A stretch of 11,597 nt of DNA, from assembly GCA_016209005.1 (NCBI GenBank), contig JACQWZ010000044.1:1-11597 (forward strand), given 5' to 3'. Under the pieces are notes generated by a model. That model saw only the letters and a program-made list of their open reading frames with translations, made no database searches and was not told where the DNA came from. The DNA comes from Candidatus Kuenenbacteria bacterium. GTDB taxonomy: Bacteria > Patescibacteriota > Patescibacteriia > UBA2591 > PGYQ01. Positions 1-5,980 of the stretch are shown here, piece by piece (within the stretch, counting starts at the first letter, position 1; each line of letters starts with the position of its first letter). The position numbers and the translations under genes were made by a program.

Positions 1-25
1 CCCTCTCCCACAAGGGGAGAGGGGG
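1..25. repeat. GC-rich hairpin repeat, cut by window edge
   Basis: CCCTCTCCC (1-9) pairs with GGGAGAGGG (15-23) around a short ACAAG spacer, a strong stem in an AT-rich background. The same CCCCTCTCC/GGAGAGGGG theme recurs at 1005-1017 as a half copy and at 4013-4044 inside a coding region, so it looks like a dispersed palindromic repeat rather than a gene-specific site. It lies about 120 bp past the stop of the glycosylase gene (minus strand) and could also help end that transcript, but no T tract follows within view. Confidence 0.6.
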
Positions 26-146
26 AAAGAAAAGAAATTTTTTAAAATTTTAAAATGTTAAATATTTCAAACTTAAAGTCTTAGAAGTCTGTCAGGGCAA
101 AAAAACTTAATTTTTCACTGTATTTTTTCGACGAAGAACCAATTTC

Positions 147-755
147 TTAATGTTTTTTGCCATCTATGATAATCAAAGCGTGAAAATCTTGGTATAAACA
201 ATAATCTTTTTTTAAATTTTTCTCAAATAATTTTTGCAAAAATGGATAAGAGAAATTTTTCGCTAGATTTTGTTTTTTTACTAAACGTCGGGTGTATTCA
301 TCAATAACAAAAATAGGTTTATCTAAAGCATAAAGTAGAATGCTGTCAGCTGTTTCCGGTCCAATGCCTTTTAATTTTAACAATTGCTCTCTTAATTCTC
401 CTTGATTTGCTTTTCTCATTTTCTCTAAATTACCCTGGTTCTTAACAATAAATTCAATGAGATAAAAAAGATAATTAGCCTTGGCTTGGTAAAAACCCGA
501 TGGCCTAATTAAGGTTGCTAATTTTTTGATATTTAATTTATAGACATCTTTAAAAAAATGGATTTTCGCTTTTTTTAAATTACTCAAAGCCAATTCCGCA
601 TTTTTCCAATTAGTTCTTTGAGTTAAAATCGCTCCCATTGCCACCTCTTCTCTCTCCTCTTCGGTTTTTGGCCTTTTACACCAAAGATTCCATTGACCTT
701 GCGGTCTCCCATATTTCTTTTTTAGCTCTTTGTATAATTTTTCAAAAATATTCAT
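147..755 (-). CDS. HhH-GPD DNA glycosylase, endonuclease III/MagIII-like
   Basis: This 202-residue protein belongs to the HhH-GPD base-excision repair glycosylases, which flip out and excise damaged bases. The N-terminal helical domain carries GAILTQRTNW (41-50). The helix-hairpin-helix is LKGIGPETADSIL (128-140), and the catalytic aspartate is D152 in VIDEYTRRL. Where endonuclease III has its Schiff-base lysine (GxKTA), this protein has E134 (GPETA). That suggests a monofunctional glycosylase without lyase activity, as in MagIII 3-methyladenine glycosylases. The C-terminus stops at FHALIIIDGKKH with no four-cysteine iron-sulfur cluster, and no cysteines appear in frame just past the stop. 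The ATG start follows a TATAAT-like box by 8 bp and has no Shine-Dalgarno site. Its substrate cannot be fixed from sequence alone. Confidence 0.85.
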   Translation of the reverse strand: MNIFEKLYKELKKKYGRPQGQWNLWCKRPKTEEEREEVAMGAILTQRTNWKNAELALSNLKKAKIHFFKDVYKLNIKKLATLIRPSGFYQAKANYLFYLIEFIVKNQGNLEKMRKANQGELREQLLKLKGIGPETADSILLYALDKPIFVIDEYTRRLVKKQNLAKNFSYPFLQKLFEKNLKKDYCLYQDFHALIIIDGKKH

Positions 756-763
756 TTAAAAAA

Positions 764-769
764 ATTATA
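764..769 (-). promoter_or_regulatory. Possible -10 box of the glycosylase gene
   Basis: On the minus strand TATAAT ends 8 bp before the ATG at 755-753, which would give a leader of 1-2 nt or none. There is no TGn extension and no convincing -35, and the region is so AT-rich that chance is plausible. Confidence 0.3.
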
Positions 770-809
770 AATAAAATTTTGCCACAAAATTAAAAAGTAA
801 CTTCAATTT

Positions 810-956
810 TATCATTCCGACCGAAGCGATTCTTAGAGCGAAGTGGATCTGCCAGTTAGCGGACTTAAACGTGTAATATTATAGTCTATCCCATACAAGG
901 GATTCCTCCCCCTCGACAAAGCTCGGGGCAGGCTGGAAGCCTCGGTCGGAATGACA
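810..956. repeat. 147-bp element with 18-bp terminal inverted repeats
   Basis: The left end TATCATTCCGACCGAAGC (810-827) matches the reverse complement of the right end GCCTCGGTCGGAATGACA (939-956) at 16 of 18 positions. The interior is far more GC-rich than its surroundings and contains a secondary hairpin around CCCCTCGACAAAGCTCGGGG (909-928). It has no ORF. Ends of the TGTCATTCC...GGAATGACA type are common in dispersed bacterial intergenic repeats, so a MITE-like or REP-like element is the best reading. No target duplication is obvious. Confidence 0.7.
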
Positions 957-1156
957 CACATTTTTTACCAAAATTTAGTAATAAAGAAAATTCCGAACAC
1001 CATTGGGGGAGAGGGGGAATTAAAAATACGGTATTTTGTAATTTAGAGTAAATTATTTTTTAATTATAACACTTTTTAAATTTTGATAACAATTTTTTTG
1101 GCATATTATTTCTTTTTCTTTTTCTTTTACTTCTTTTTTTGTTTTTTTGTTTTTGT

Positions 1157-1177
1157 GTCAATTGTCAATTGTCAATT
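1157..1177. repeat. Perfect heptamer tandem repeat (GTCAATT x3)
   Basis: Three exact copies of GTCAATT run from 1157 to 1177, and the last overlaps the ftsK stop codon (TAA, minus strand, 1178-1176). A different heptamer array lies inside ftsK at 2757-2791, so 7-bp tandem repeats occur twice in and beside the same gene. Confidence 0.8.
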
Positions 1178-3337
1178 ATTCTTCGGTAACATATATTTCT
1201 CTCGGCTTAGCTCCGTCCACCGGACCAATAACGCCTTGCTCTTCTAATAAATCTAAAAGTCGAGCCGCTCTGGCGTAGCCAATGCGCAAGCGTCTTTGCA
1301 ATAAAGACGCTGAGGCTCTTTTATATTTTAAAATCACCTCTTTGGCTTGAGACAAAAGTTCATCGTCGCCATCATTATTATCATTTTCAGAATCCATTGA
1401 AAAATTTTCAATGCTTGGGATATTAGGTTTTTCAATAATCTCCTCTTGATATTCTGGTTCATATTTTTCTTTAATGAAAGCGACGATTTTTTTTATTTCT
1501 AAATTAGAAACAAAAGCCCCTTGCAAACGTTTTGGTTTTGAAATTTCCGGACAAATATAAAGCATATCCCCGCGGCCTAAAAGTTTTTCTGCTCCGCTGG
1601 AATCTAAAATAGTTCGAGAATCAATTGAAGAAGCGACGCCAAAAGCGATTCTAGTGGTAATGTTAGCTTTGATTAAACCAGTGATAATATTTACCGACGG
1701 CCTTTGAGTGGCTAATATTAAATGAATACCAACCGCTCGAGCCATTTGAGCCAATCGAATAATTAAAGCCTCGGCTTCTAAAGCCGCTTGCATCATTAAA
1801 TCAGCCATTTCGTCAATAACAATAATAATGTATGGCAATGGATTTTCAGCCTCTTTATTATACTCGCCAATGTTTTGTTTTTTATCTTCAGAAAGTAAAT
1901 GAAAACGATGATCCATTTCACTGACCACCCACTTTAAAGCGTTAATCGCTTTTTGAATATCTATAATAACCGGAGTCAAAAGATGAGGAATGCCTTCATA
2001 AATATTTAATTCCACTCTTTTTGGATCAATAAAAATAAATTTTAATTGATCAGGTTGATTTTTATAAAGCAAACTAATAATAAAACTATTCAGACAAACG
2101 GTTTTCCCTGAACCAGTCGCTCCGGCAATTAAAATATGAGGCATTTTTCCTAAATCAGCCAACCATACTTTTCCAGTTACATCTTTTCCTAAAGCAATTG
2201 TTAAATAAGAATGGCTAATTTTAAATTCTTCTGTTTCTAAAATTTCCCTTAGACCAACAACGGCTGTTGATTTATTGGGAACTTCAATGCCAACCAAAGA
2301 TTCTCCGGGAATTGGCGCTTCCATTCTAATTGGATGGGCCGCCAAGGCCAAAGATAAATCGTTGTGCAAAGTGGTAATTCGAGAAAGTTTTATTCCATCG
2401 CTAGGCCTTAAAGAATATTGAGTAACTGTTGGACCCACTTTTATTTCCCCCATTTCAACTGGAATGCCAAAATTAGCCAGTGTTTTTTGAATAATCGCTT
2501 GATTATTTTTAACATTTCCGCTTGTCGGTTTTTGATAATTTTTTTCCAATAAATCCATTGGCAAATTTATTGGATGAATCAATTTAGGTTTTTTAACAAA
2601 TGGCGCCAAAAAATTAGGCTCTAGGATGCTAGGCTTTAGGGCTTTAGGTTCTGAAGTTTCTTGTTCTTCTTGAGGTTCAACCTTTCCTAAGGTTGAACCT
2701 CCCCATATTGATTTAGAATTTTCTTGTTCTTGTAATTTTTCTTGATTTTCTTTTTCATTGTTGATTGTTGATTGTTGATTGTTAATTGTTTTCGCGTTTT
2801 TTATAAACTCGCAAATTTTAAGAATAAAATTATGCCAAGCTAAAAGCGAAGTGTTAAACATTAATAAAAGGGCGATAATTAAACAAGAATTTAAAACTAT
2901 CTGCGCTCCCCATACGCCCATTAATTTATATAAAGGATAATTGATTAAAAATCCTATGTATCCGCCATTGTTATATTGAGAAAATCCAGCCTGAAAATTA
3001 GTTGGATGAGAAGTAAAAAATTGAAGTAAGCCGGAAAAACTTAAAATTAACAAAAAAAGCCCGACATAATTTGTTTTATTAAAAGTATGTTTAGGGCTTA
3101 TAAATAAATAGGCGAGAAGAATTGAAAGAAATGGAATAATCCATCTTCCCCAGCCAAAAATCATTTTTAAAAAATTATCAAAAAATTTTCCAAAATCGCC
3201 AACCATGTCAATAAAACTTAGAAAACAAATCAAAGCAAAAGCGACAAACAAAACAACCTTGATGCCGTTTTTTGTTTCCGAATTGATTTCAAAATGAAAT
3301 TTTGGTTTATTATTTTTTTATCTATTTTATTTTTCAT
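1176..3337 (-). CDS. ftsK: FtsK/SpoIIIE DNA translocase with apparent 1-nt frameshift near the start
   Basis: FtsK is a membrane-anchored hexameric ATPase that pumps chromosomal DNA through the division septum. The continuous ORF runs from a TTG at 3251 (691 residues) and has about four N-terminal membrane helices (residues 1-135), a low-complexity linker (about 150-210), Walker A AGATGSGKT (about 376-384), Walker B IIIVIDEMADL (about 475-485) and a winged-helix gamma domain at the end (about 629-688). The TTG cannot be the real start: reading upstream in frame gives plausible protein (ETKNGIKVV) down to a stop at 3320-3318. An ATG at 3337-3335 becomes in-frame if the A7 run (3319-3313, minus strand) is A8, giving MKNKIDKKNNKPKFHFEINS and a 720-residue protein. 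A leaderless-type promoter sits exactly before that ATG. The linker contains two in-frame repeat elements. Function is certain; only the 5' end is in question. Confidence 0.95.
2673..2700. repeat. Palindromic element inserted in frame in the ftsK linker
   Basis: AGGTTCAACCTT (2673-2684) and AAGGTTGAACCT (2689-2700) are perfect 12-bp inverted repeats with a 4-nt loop. On the ftsK strand they encode the linker peptide GGSTLGKVEPQ. The core GGTTCAACCT recurs in an intergenic palindrome at 10165-10187, so this is probably a dispersed palindrome that entered a disordered, tolerant part of the protein. Confidence 0.75.
2757..2791. repeat. Heptamer tandem repeat in the ftsK linker
   Basis: Five 7-bp units lie in tandem: three ATTGTTG, one ATTGTTA and one ATTGTTT. 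They encode a Thr-Ile-Asn-Asn-Gln-Gln-Ser type linker segment on the minus strand. Because 7 is not a multiple of 3, gain or loss of one unit would shift the ftsK reading frame. Confidence 0.8.
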
Positions 3338-3343
3338 TTGGGT

Positions 3344-3372
3344 ATTTTAACATATTTAAATGCTAAAAACAA
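3344..3372 (-). promoter_or_regulatory. ftsK promoter, leaderless type
   Basis: On the minus strand TTGTTT (3372-3367) and TAAAAT (3349-3344) are separated by 17 bp, and TGT just before the -10 makes an extended -10. Six bases (ACCCAA) separate the -10 from the ATG at 3337, so transcription would start at or next to the start codon. It is divergent from, and close to, the promoter of the GT-C gene. Confidence 0.65.
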
Positions 3373-3394
3373 CATGGAATTAATTCAACATTAA

Positions 3395-3403
3395 TGCTAT
3401 AAT
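3395..3403 (+). promoter_or_regulatory. Extended -10 promoter of the first GT-C gene, leaderless type
   Basis: TGC followed by a consensus TATAAT (3398-3403) lies 6 bp before the ATG at 3410, with AATTGT between. The -35 region is weak (TGGAAT at 3375-3380), as is usual when the -10 is extended. No Shine-Dalgarno site is possible on such a transcript. Confidence 0.65.
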
Positions 3404-3409
3404 AATTGT

Positions 3410-5158
3410 ATGAAAAAAATTACTTTTTCAAAAATTATTCAGATATTGTTTTATACTTTTGTTTTCTGTTATTTATTGGCTCATTCTTATAGTTATTTAG
3501 ATCCAGACTTAGGTTGGCATTTGAAAGTTGGCGAACAAATTATTAATGAAAAAGCAGTGCCAAGTTATGAATATTATGATTGGACATTGGAAGGTAAAAA
3601 ATGGGTTGATCATGAATGGCTAATAAATGTCACTACTTTTTGGCTATATAAAAATTTTGGCTATTTAATGGTTAATATTTTTTTCGCTTTAATTATATTA
3701 TTAACTTTGATTCTTTTAAATATTTTTACCCAAAAGTATTTTCTCAAAGAAAAAAATGGCTTATTTTTTATTTTATTTTTTCAAACGCTTGGACTTGTGG
3801 CAATGGCGCCGCATTTGGGAGTTAGAATGCAAGAAATTACCGTCCTAAATTTATTGCTTTTATTGATTATTATTTATCATTATGAAAAAAATAAAAATTT
3901 TAAAATATTATTCTGGTTGTTGCCTCTTTTTTATTTTTGGGCTTGTCTTCATCCCGGATTTTTGATTGGCATTTTTATAATGTTTTTCTGGTTAGGCGTT
4001 AAATTAATTAAACCCCTCTCCTTTTTCAGAAAAAGGGCGAGGGGTAAACTCCTAATTCAAATTCGCGATAATTTGCAAATAATTCGTAATAATTCGCGAT
4101 TAATATTTTTTTCCTTTATTTTTTTAAGTATTTTAGCAACATTTTTTACTCCTTATGGATTTAAATTATATGAATTTTTATTTGGCTATAACAGCGCTTT
4201 TTATTTAACGCACATTCAAGAATGGCTTCCGTTTTTTTCTTTCCCGATTCTTTATTGGCAATTATTATACACCGCTTTTGTCGCTGTGGTTATTATATTA
4301 TCAATCATTGATGTTATAAAAAAACCAGTCCCTGATTGGTCGCCCTCTGGGAGAGAGAAAAAACTAATCCTATGGGATTTATTAATTTCATTATTTTTTA
4401 TTATTTTAGCATTTAAATCAAAAAGGCACTTCCCCTTGTTGTTTATTGTTTCTTTCCCAATGGTTGTAAAATTTTTTATTGATTCATTTAATTTCAAAGA
4501 AATATTTAAAAAATTTACCCCGTTAGAGAAAGTCGTCGACAGTTCAATTCCATTGTTGGCGCAGAACAATAAAAAACAAACTTCTCTAATGGGGTTTTCT
4601 CAGCAATTATTTTTAGTAAAACCATATTTAATTATCGCTTTTTTGCTTATTATTGTTAGCCAATTTTTAAAAATAAATTTTACATCCGATCCATTTTTAT
4701 CTTTTAAAAACGATTATCCACAAAAAGCAGTGATTTTTTTAAAAAATAATCCTCAATATGATAATTTAAAATTTTTTAATCCTTACAGCTGGGGTGGATA
4801 TTTAATTTGGACTTTGCCGGAAAGAAAACTTTTTATTGATGGACGTTTGCCGCAATATTCCTTTAAAAACCATACTTTTTTGGAAGAATATTATGAATTT
4901 TTTGATAAAGAAAAAGTGAAAAAAAAATTAAACGAATACAATATTAAATTGGTTTTATTGAACATTAAAGAAAAAAAATATAAATTTAATTGGTTTGAAA
5001 AATATTTTTTAGGCTTTGATGAAGATGAAATTAATAAAAACGCAAATGAAAATCATTTAAGGGATTATTTAAATAATTCCAATAAATGGGAAAAAATTTA
5101 TAATGATAAAATAAGCGCTGTTTATGTTAAAGACCGTGAATTACAAAATGTAAAATAA
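3410..5158 (+). CDS. GT-C-type polytopic membrane glycosyltransferase (uncharacterised)
   Basis: This 582-residue protein has an N-terminal helix (about 8-30), then a first extracytoplasmic loop with DPDLGWHL (31-38), PSYEYYDWT (51-59) and WVDHEWL (65-71). About ten more hydrophobic helices and a soluble C-terminal part with WGGYLIW (461-467) and FIDGR (475-479) follow. Acidic residues in the first outer loop are the hallmark of GT-C enzymes (PMT/ArnT superfamily), which transfer sugar from a polyprenyl phosphate carrier on the outer face. Donor and acceptor are unknown. It opens a sugar-transfer cluster. Residues about 201-230 and 370-396 are encoded by repeat elements and probably form insertions in loops. 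Its last about 20 residues are duplicated as a fragment at 6704-6776, after the abiE cassette. Family assignment is by motif pattern; a specific gene name is not justified. Confidence 0.8.
   Translation: MKKITFSKIIQILFYTFVFCYLLAHSYSYLDPDLGWHLKVGEQIINEKAVPSYEYYDWTLEGKKWVDHEWLINVTTFWLYKNFGYLMVNIFFALIILLTLILLNIFTQKYFLKEKNGLFFILFFQTLGLVAMAPHLGVRMQEITVLNLLLLLIIIYHYEKNKNFKILFWLLPLFYFWACLHPGFLIGIFIMFFWLGVKLIKPLSFFRKRARGKLLIQIRDNLQIIRNNSRLIFFSFIFLSILATFFTPYGFKLYEFLFGYNSAFYLTHIQEWLPFFSFPILYWQLLYTAFVAVVIILSIIDVIKKPVPDWSPSGREKKLILWDLLISLFFIILAFKSKRHFPLLFIVSFPMVVKFFIDSFNFKEIFKKFTPLEKVVDSSIPLLAQNNKKQTSLMGFSQQLFLVKPYLIIAFLLIIVSQFLKINFTSDPFLSFKNDYPQKAVIFLKNNPQYDNLKFFNPYSWGGYLIWTLPERKLFIDGRLPQYSFKNHTFLEEYYEFFDKEKVKKKLNEYNIKLVLLNIKEKKYKFNWFEKYFLGFDEDEINKNANENHLRDYLNNSNKWEKIYNDKISAVYVKDRELQNVK
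4013..4044. repeat. GC-rich palindrome in frame within the GT-C gene
   Basis: CCCCTCTCCTTTTTC (4013-4027) pairs with GAAAAAGGGCGAGGGG (4029-4044), apart from one extra base and one mismatch. It belongs to the same theme as the hairpin at 1-25. It encodes a basic stretch (PLSFFRKRARG) between two hydrophobic helices and does not break the frame. Confidence 0.7.
4061..4100. repeat. ATTCGCGAT-type dispersed repeat inside the GT-C gene
   Basis: This 40-bp stretch begins and ends with ATTCGCGAT and has two related ATTTGCAAAT and ATTCGTAAT units between. The unit ATTCGCGATAATTTGCAAA is matched at 5180-5198 by ATTCGCGATGATCTGCGAA (three substitutions) in the gap before abiEi. Here it is translated as IRDNLQIIRNNSRL, directly after the palindrome at 4013-4044. 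Confidence 0.6.
4517..4595. repeat. 79-bp inverted-repeat element within the GT-C gene
   Basis: ACCCCGTTAGAGAA (4517-4530) and TTCTCTAATGGGGT (4582-4595) are inverted repeats matching at 13 of 14 positions. The 51-bp centre is more GC-rich than its flanks (GTCGTCGAC at 4532-4540). The element is translated without a stop as an extramembrane loop of about 26 residues between predicted helices. Confidence 0.7.
5073..5131. repeat. Left direct repeat flanking abiE (3' end of the GT-C gene)
   Basis: Starting at ATAATTCCAAT this 59-bp segment matches 6704-6771, with only four substitutions and one 9-bp length difference. It encodes the C-terminal NSNKWEKIYNDKISAVYVK of the GT-C protein. Confidence 0.85.
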
Positions 5159-5253
5159 TCTGTGTAAATTTGTATTAAAATTCGCGATGATCTGCGAAAG
5201 GCCCCGCGGAAAAACACGGAAAATTGTATTTCAAAGTAAATAATAAAAAATTA
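5159..5253. other. Gap between the GT-C gene and the abiE promoter, with repeat fragment
   Basis: It holds an ATTCGCGATGATCTGCGAA copy (5180-5198) of the dispersed repeat seen at 4061-4100, followed by a GC-rich patch GGCCCCGCGG (5200-5209). No terminator-quality hairpin with a T tract is seen, so read-through from the GT-C gene into abiE is possible. Confidence 0.45.
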
Positions 5254-5281
5254 TTGCTTTAAAATTACTTTGTGTTATACT
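5254..5281 (+). promoter_or_regulatory. abiE promoter, leaderless type
   Basis: TTGCTT (5254-5259) and TATACT (5276-5281) are 16 bp apart, and TGT before the -10 makes it extended. Six bases (GTACAT) separate the -10 from the ATG at 5288, so the predicted start point is that A. The in-frame TTG at 5270 lies upstream of the predicted start point and is therefore not the start codon. Confidence 0.7.
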
Positions 5282-5297
5282 GTACATATGAGTACAG
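5280..5297. promoter_or_regulatory. Candidate AbiEi operator
   Basis: CTGTAC (5280-5285) and GTACAG (5292-5297) form a perfect 6-bp inverted repeat with a 6-bp spacer, spanning the end of the -10 box, the predicted start point and the first codons of abiEi. Characterised AbiEi antitoxins repress their own promoters by binding inverted repeats, so this is a natural operator candidate. Confidence 0.5.
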
Positions 5298-5980
5298 AAA
5301 AAATGAATCTAATGCCTTCCTGCTATGATATTATACCACACAAGAGGGCTACGTCATGCCATTCATCTCTACACAATAAACCACGTGGCATTTCAGAAGG
5401 TGCTTGGATAAACATAAAACAAAATAGGTTTGCTCAATTGGCTAAATTAGGCGAAATAATATTTCATACTAAAGATTTGGCTAATTTATGGCAAATAAAA
5501 AATTCTAATACGCTTTACACTACTCTTAAAAGATATGCCCAACAAGAGCTGTTGTTTCGTATTTATAAAGGTTTTTATTCAATAAAACCAATAAATCAAT
5601 TGGATCCTTTTTTACTTGGAACAAAAGCAATGCATAAATTTTGTTATATTAGCGCGGAAACAGTTTTAGAAAAAGCGGGAATAATTCAACAAAAAACTAA
5701 TTATATTACTTTAATAAGTTCGGTTTCTAAAAAATTTAATATAGGCGATTATAGTTATTGCTCTAGACAATTAGATGATAAATTTTTATTTAAAACGACT
5801 GGCATTATAAATAAAGATGGCATAAAAATAGCCACGACTCAAAGAGCTGTGGCAGATTTATTGTATTTTAATCCTAAAATATATTTTGATAATAATAAAT
5901 TAATTAACTGGAAAGAAATTAAAAGAATACAACAAGAAATTGGTTATCCATTAACCTCAAAACGTTATGATTTTACCTAA
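5288..5980 (+). CDS. abiEi: AbiEi-family antitoxin and transcriptional regulator
   Basis: This is the antitoxin half of a type IV toxin-antitoxin pair; AbiEi proteins counter the toxin indirectly and repress their own operon. With the ATG at 5288 the protein has 230 residues. A winged helix-turn-helix spans about 55-100 (LGEIIFHTKDLANLW through RIYKGFYSI). The AbiEi C-terminal domain follows, with FCYISAETVLEKAGII (118-133) and IATTQRAVADLLYF (181-194). The first 40 or so residues are unlike the usual family start: richer in Cys, His and Pro, with more G+C in the DNA. They may be an added segment, since family members usually begin near the helix-turn-helix. It overlaps the toxin gene by 14 nt, so the two are translationally coupled. 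Confidence 0.85.
   Translation: MSTEKMNLMPSCYDIIPHKRATSCHSSLHNKPRGISEGAWINIKQNRFAQLAKLGEIIFHTKDLANLWQIKNSNTLYTTLKRYAQQELLFRIYKGFYSIKPINQLDPFLLGTKAMHKFCYISAETVLEKAGIIQQKTNYITLISSVSKKFNIGDYSYCSRQLDDKFLFKTTGIINKDGIKIATTQRAVADLLYFNPKIYFDNNKLINWKEIKRIQQEIGYPLTSKRYDFT

Larger units (their letters stand above)
756..1175. other. Gene-free interval between the glycosylase and ftsK
   Basis: This 420-bp stretch has no credible ORF on either strand. From left to right it holds an AT-rich glycosylase promoter zone, a 147-bp inverted-repeat element (810-956), a half copy of the GGGGGAGAGGGGG repeat (1005-1017), a polypyrimidine tract of T runs broken by C (about 1108-1150) and three heptamer repeats abutting the ftsK stop. 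No tRNA-like or terminator-quality hairpin was found for ftsK. Confidence 0.6.

Noticed and set aside
989..1021. AATTCC...GGAATT inverted repeat as a mobile element
   Set aside because: Six-base arms of this composition are too short, and the region is better explained as a half copy of the GGGGGAGAGGGGG repeat.
1024..1040. AAATAC-G-GTATTT inverted repeat as an ftsK terminator
   Set aside because: The centre leaves a one-base loop and the stem is all weak pairs, so it is expected by chance in such AT-rich DNA.
4252..4569. Minus-strand ORF of 105 codons inside the GT-C gene
   Set aside because: It lies wholly opposite a well-supported membrane protein gene and has no recognisable motif, so it is a shadow frame.
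5270..5287. TTG start for AbiEi six codons upstream
   Set aside because: It overlaps the predicted -10 box and would not be in the transcript; the ATG at 5288 fits the promoter spacing.
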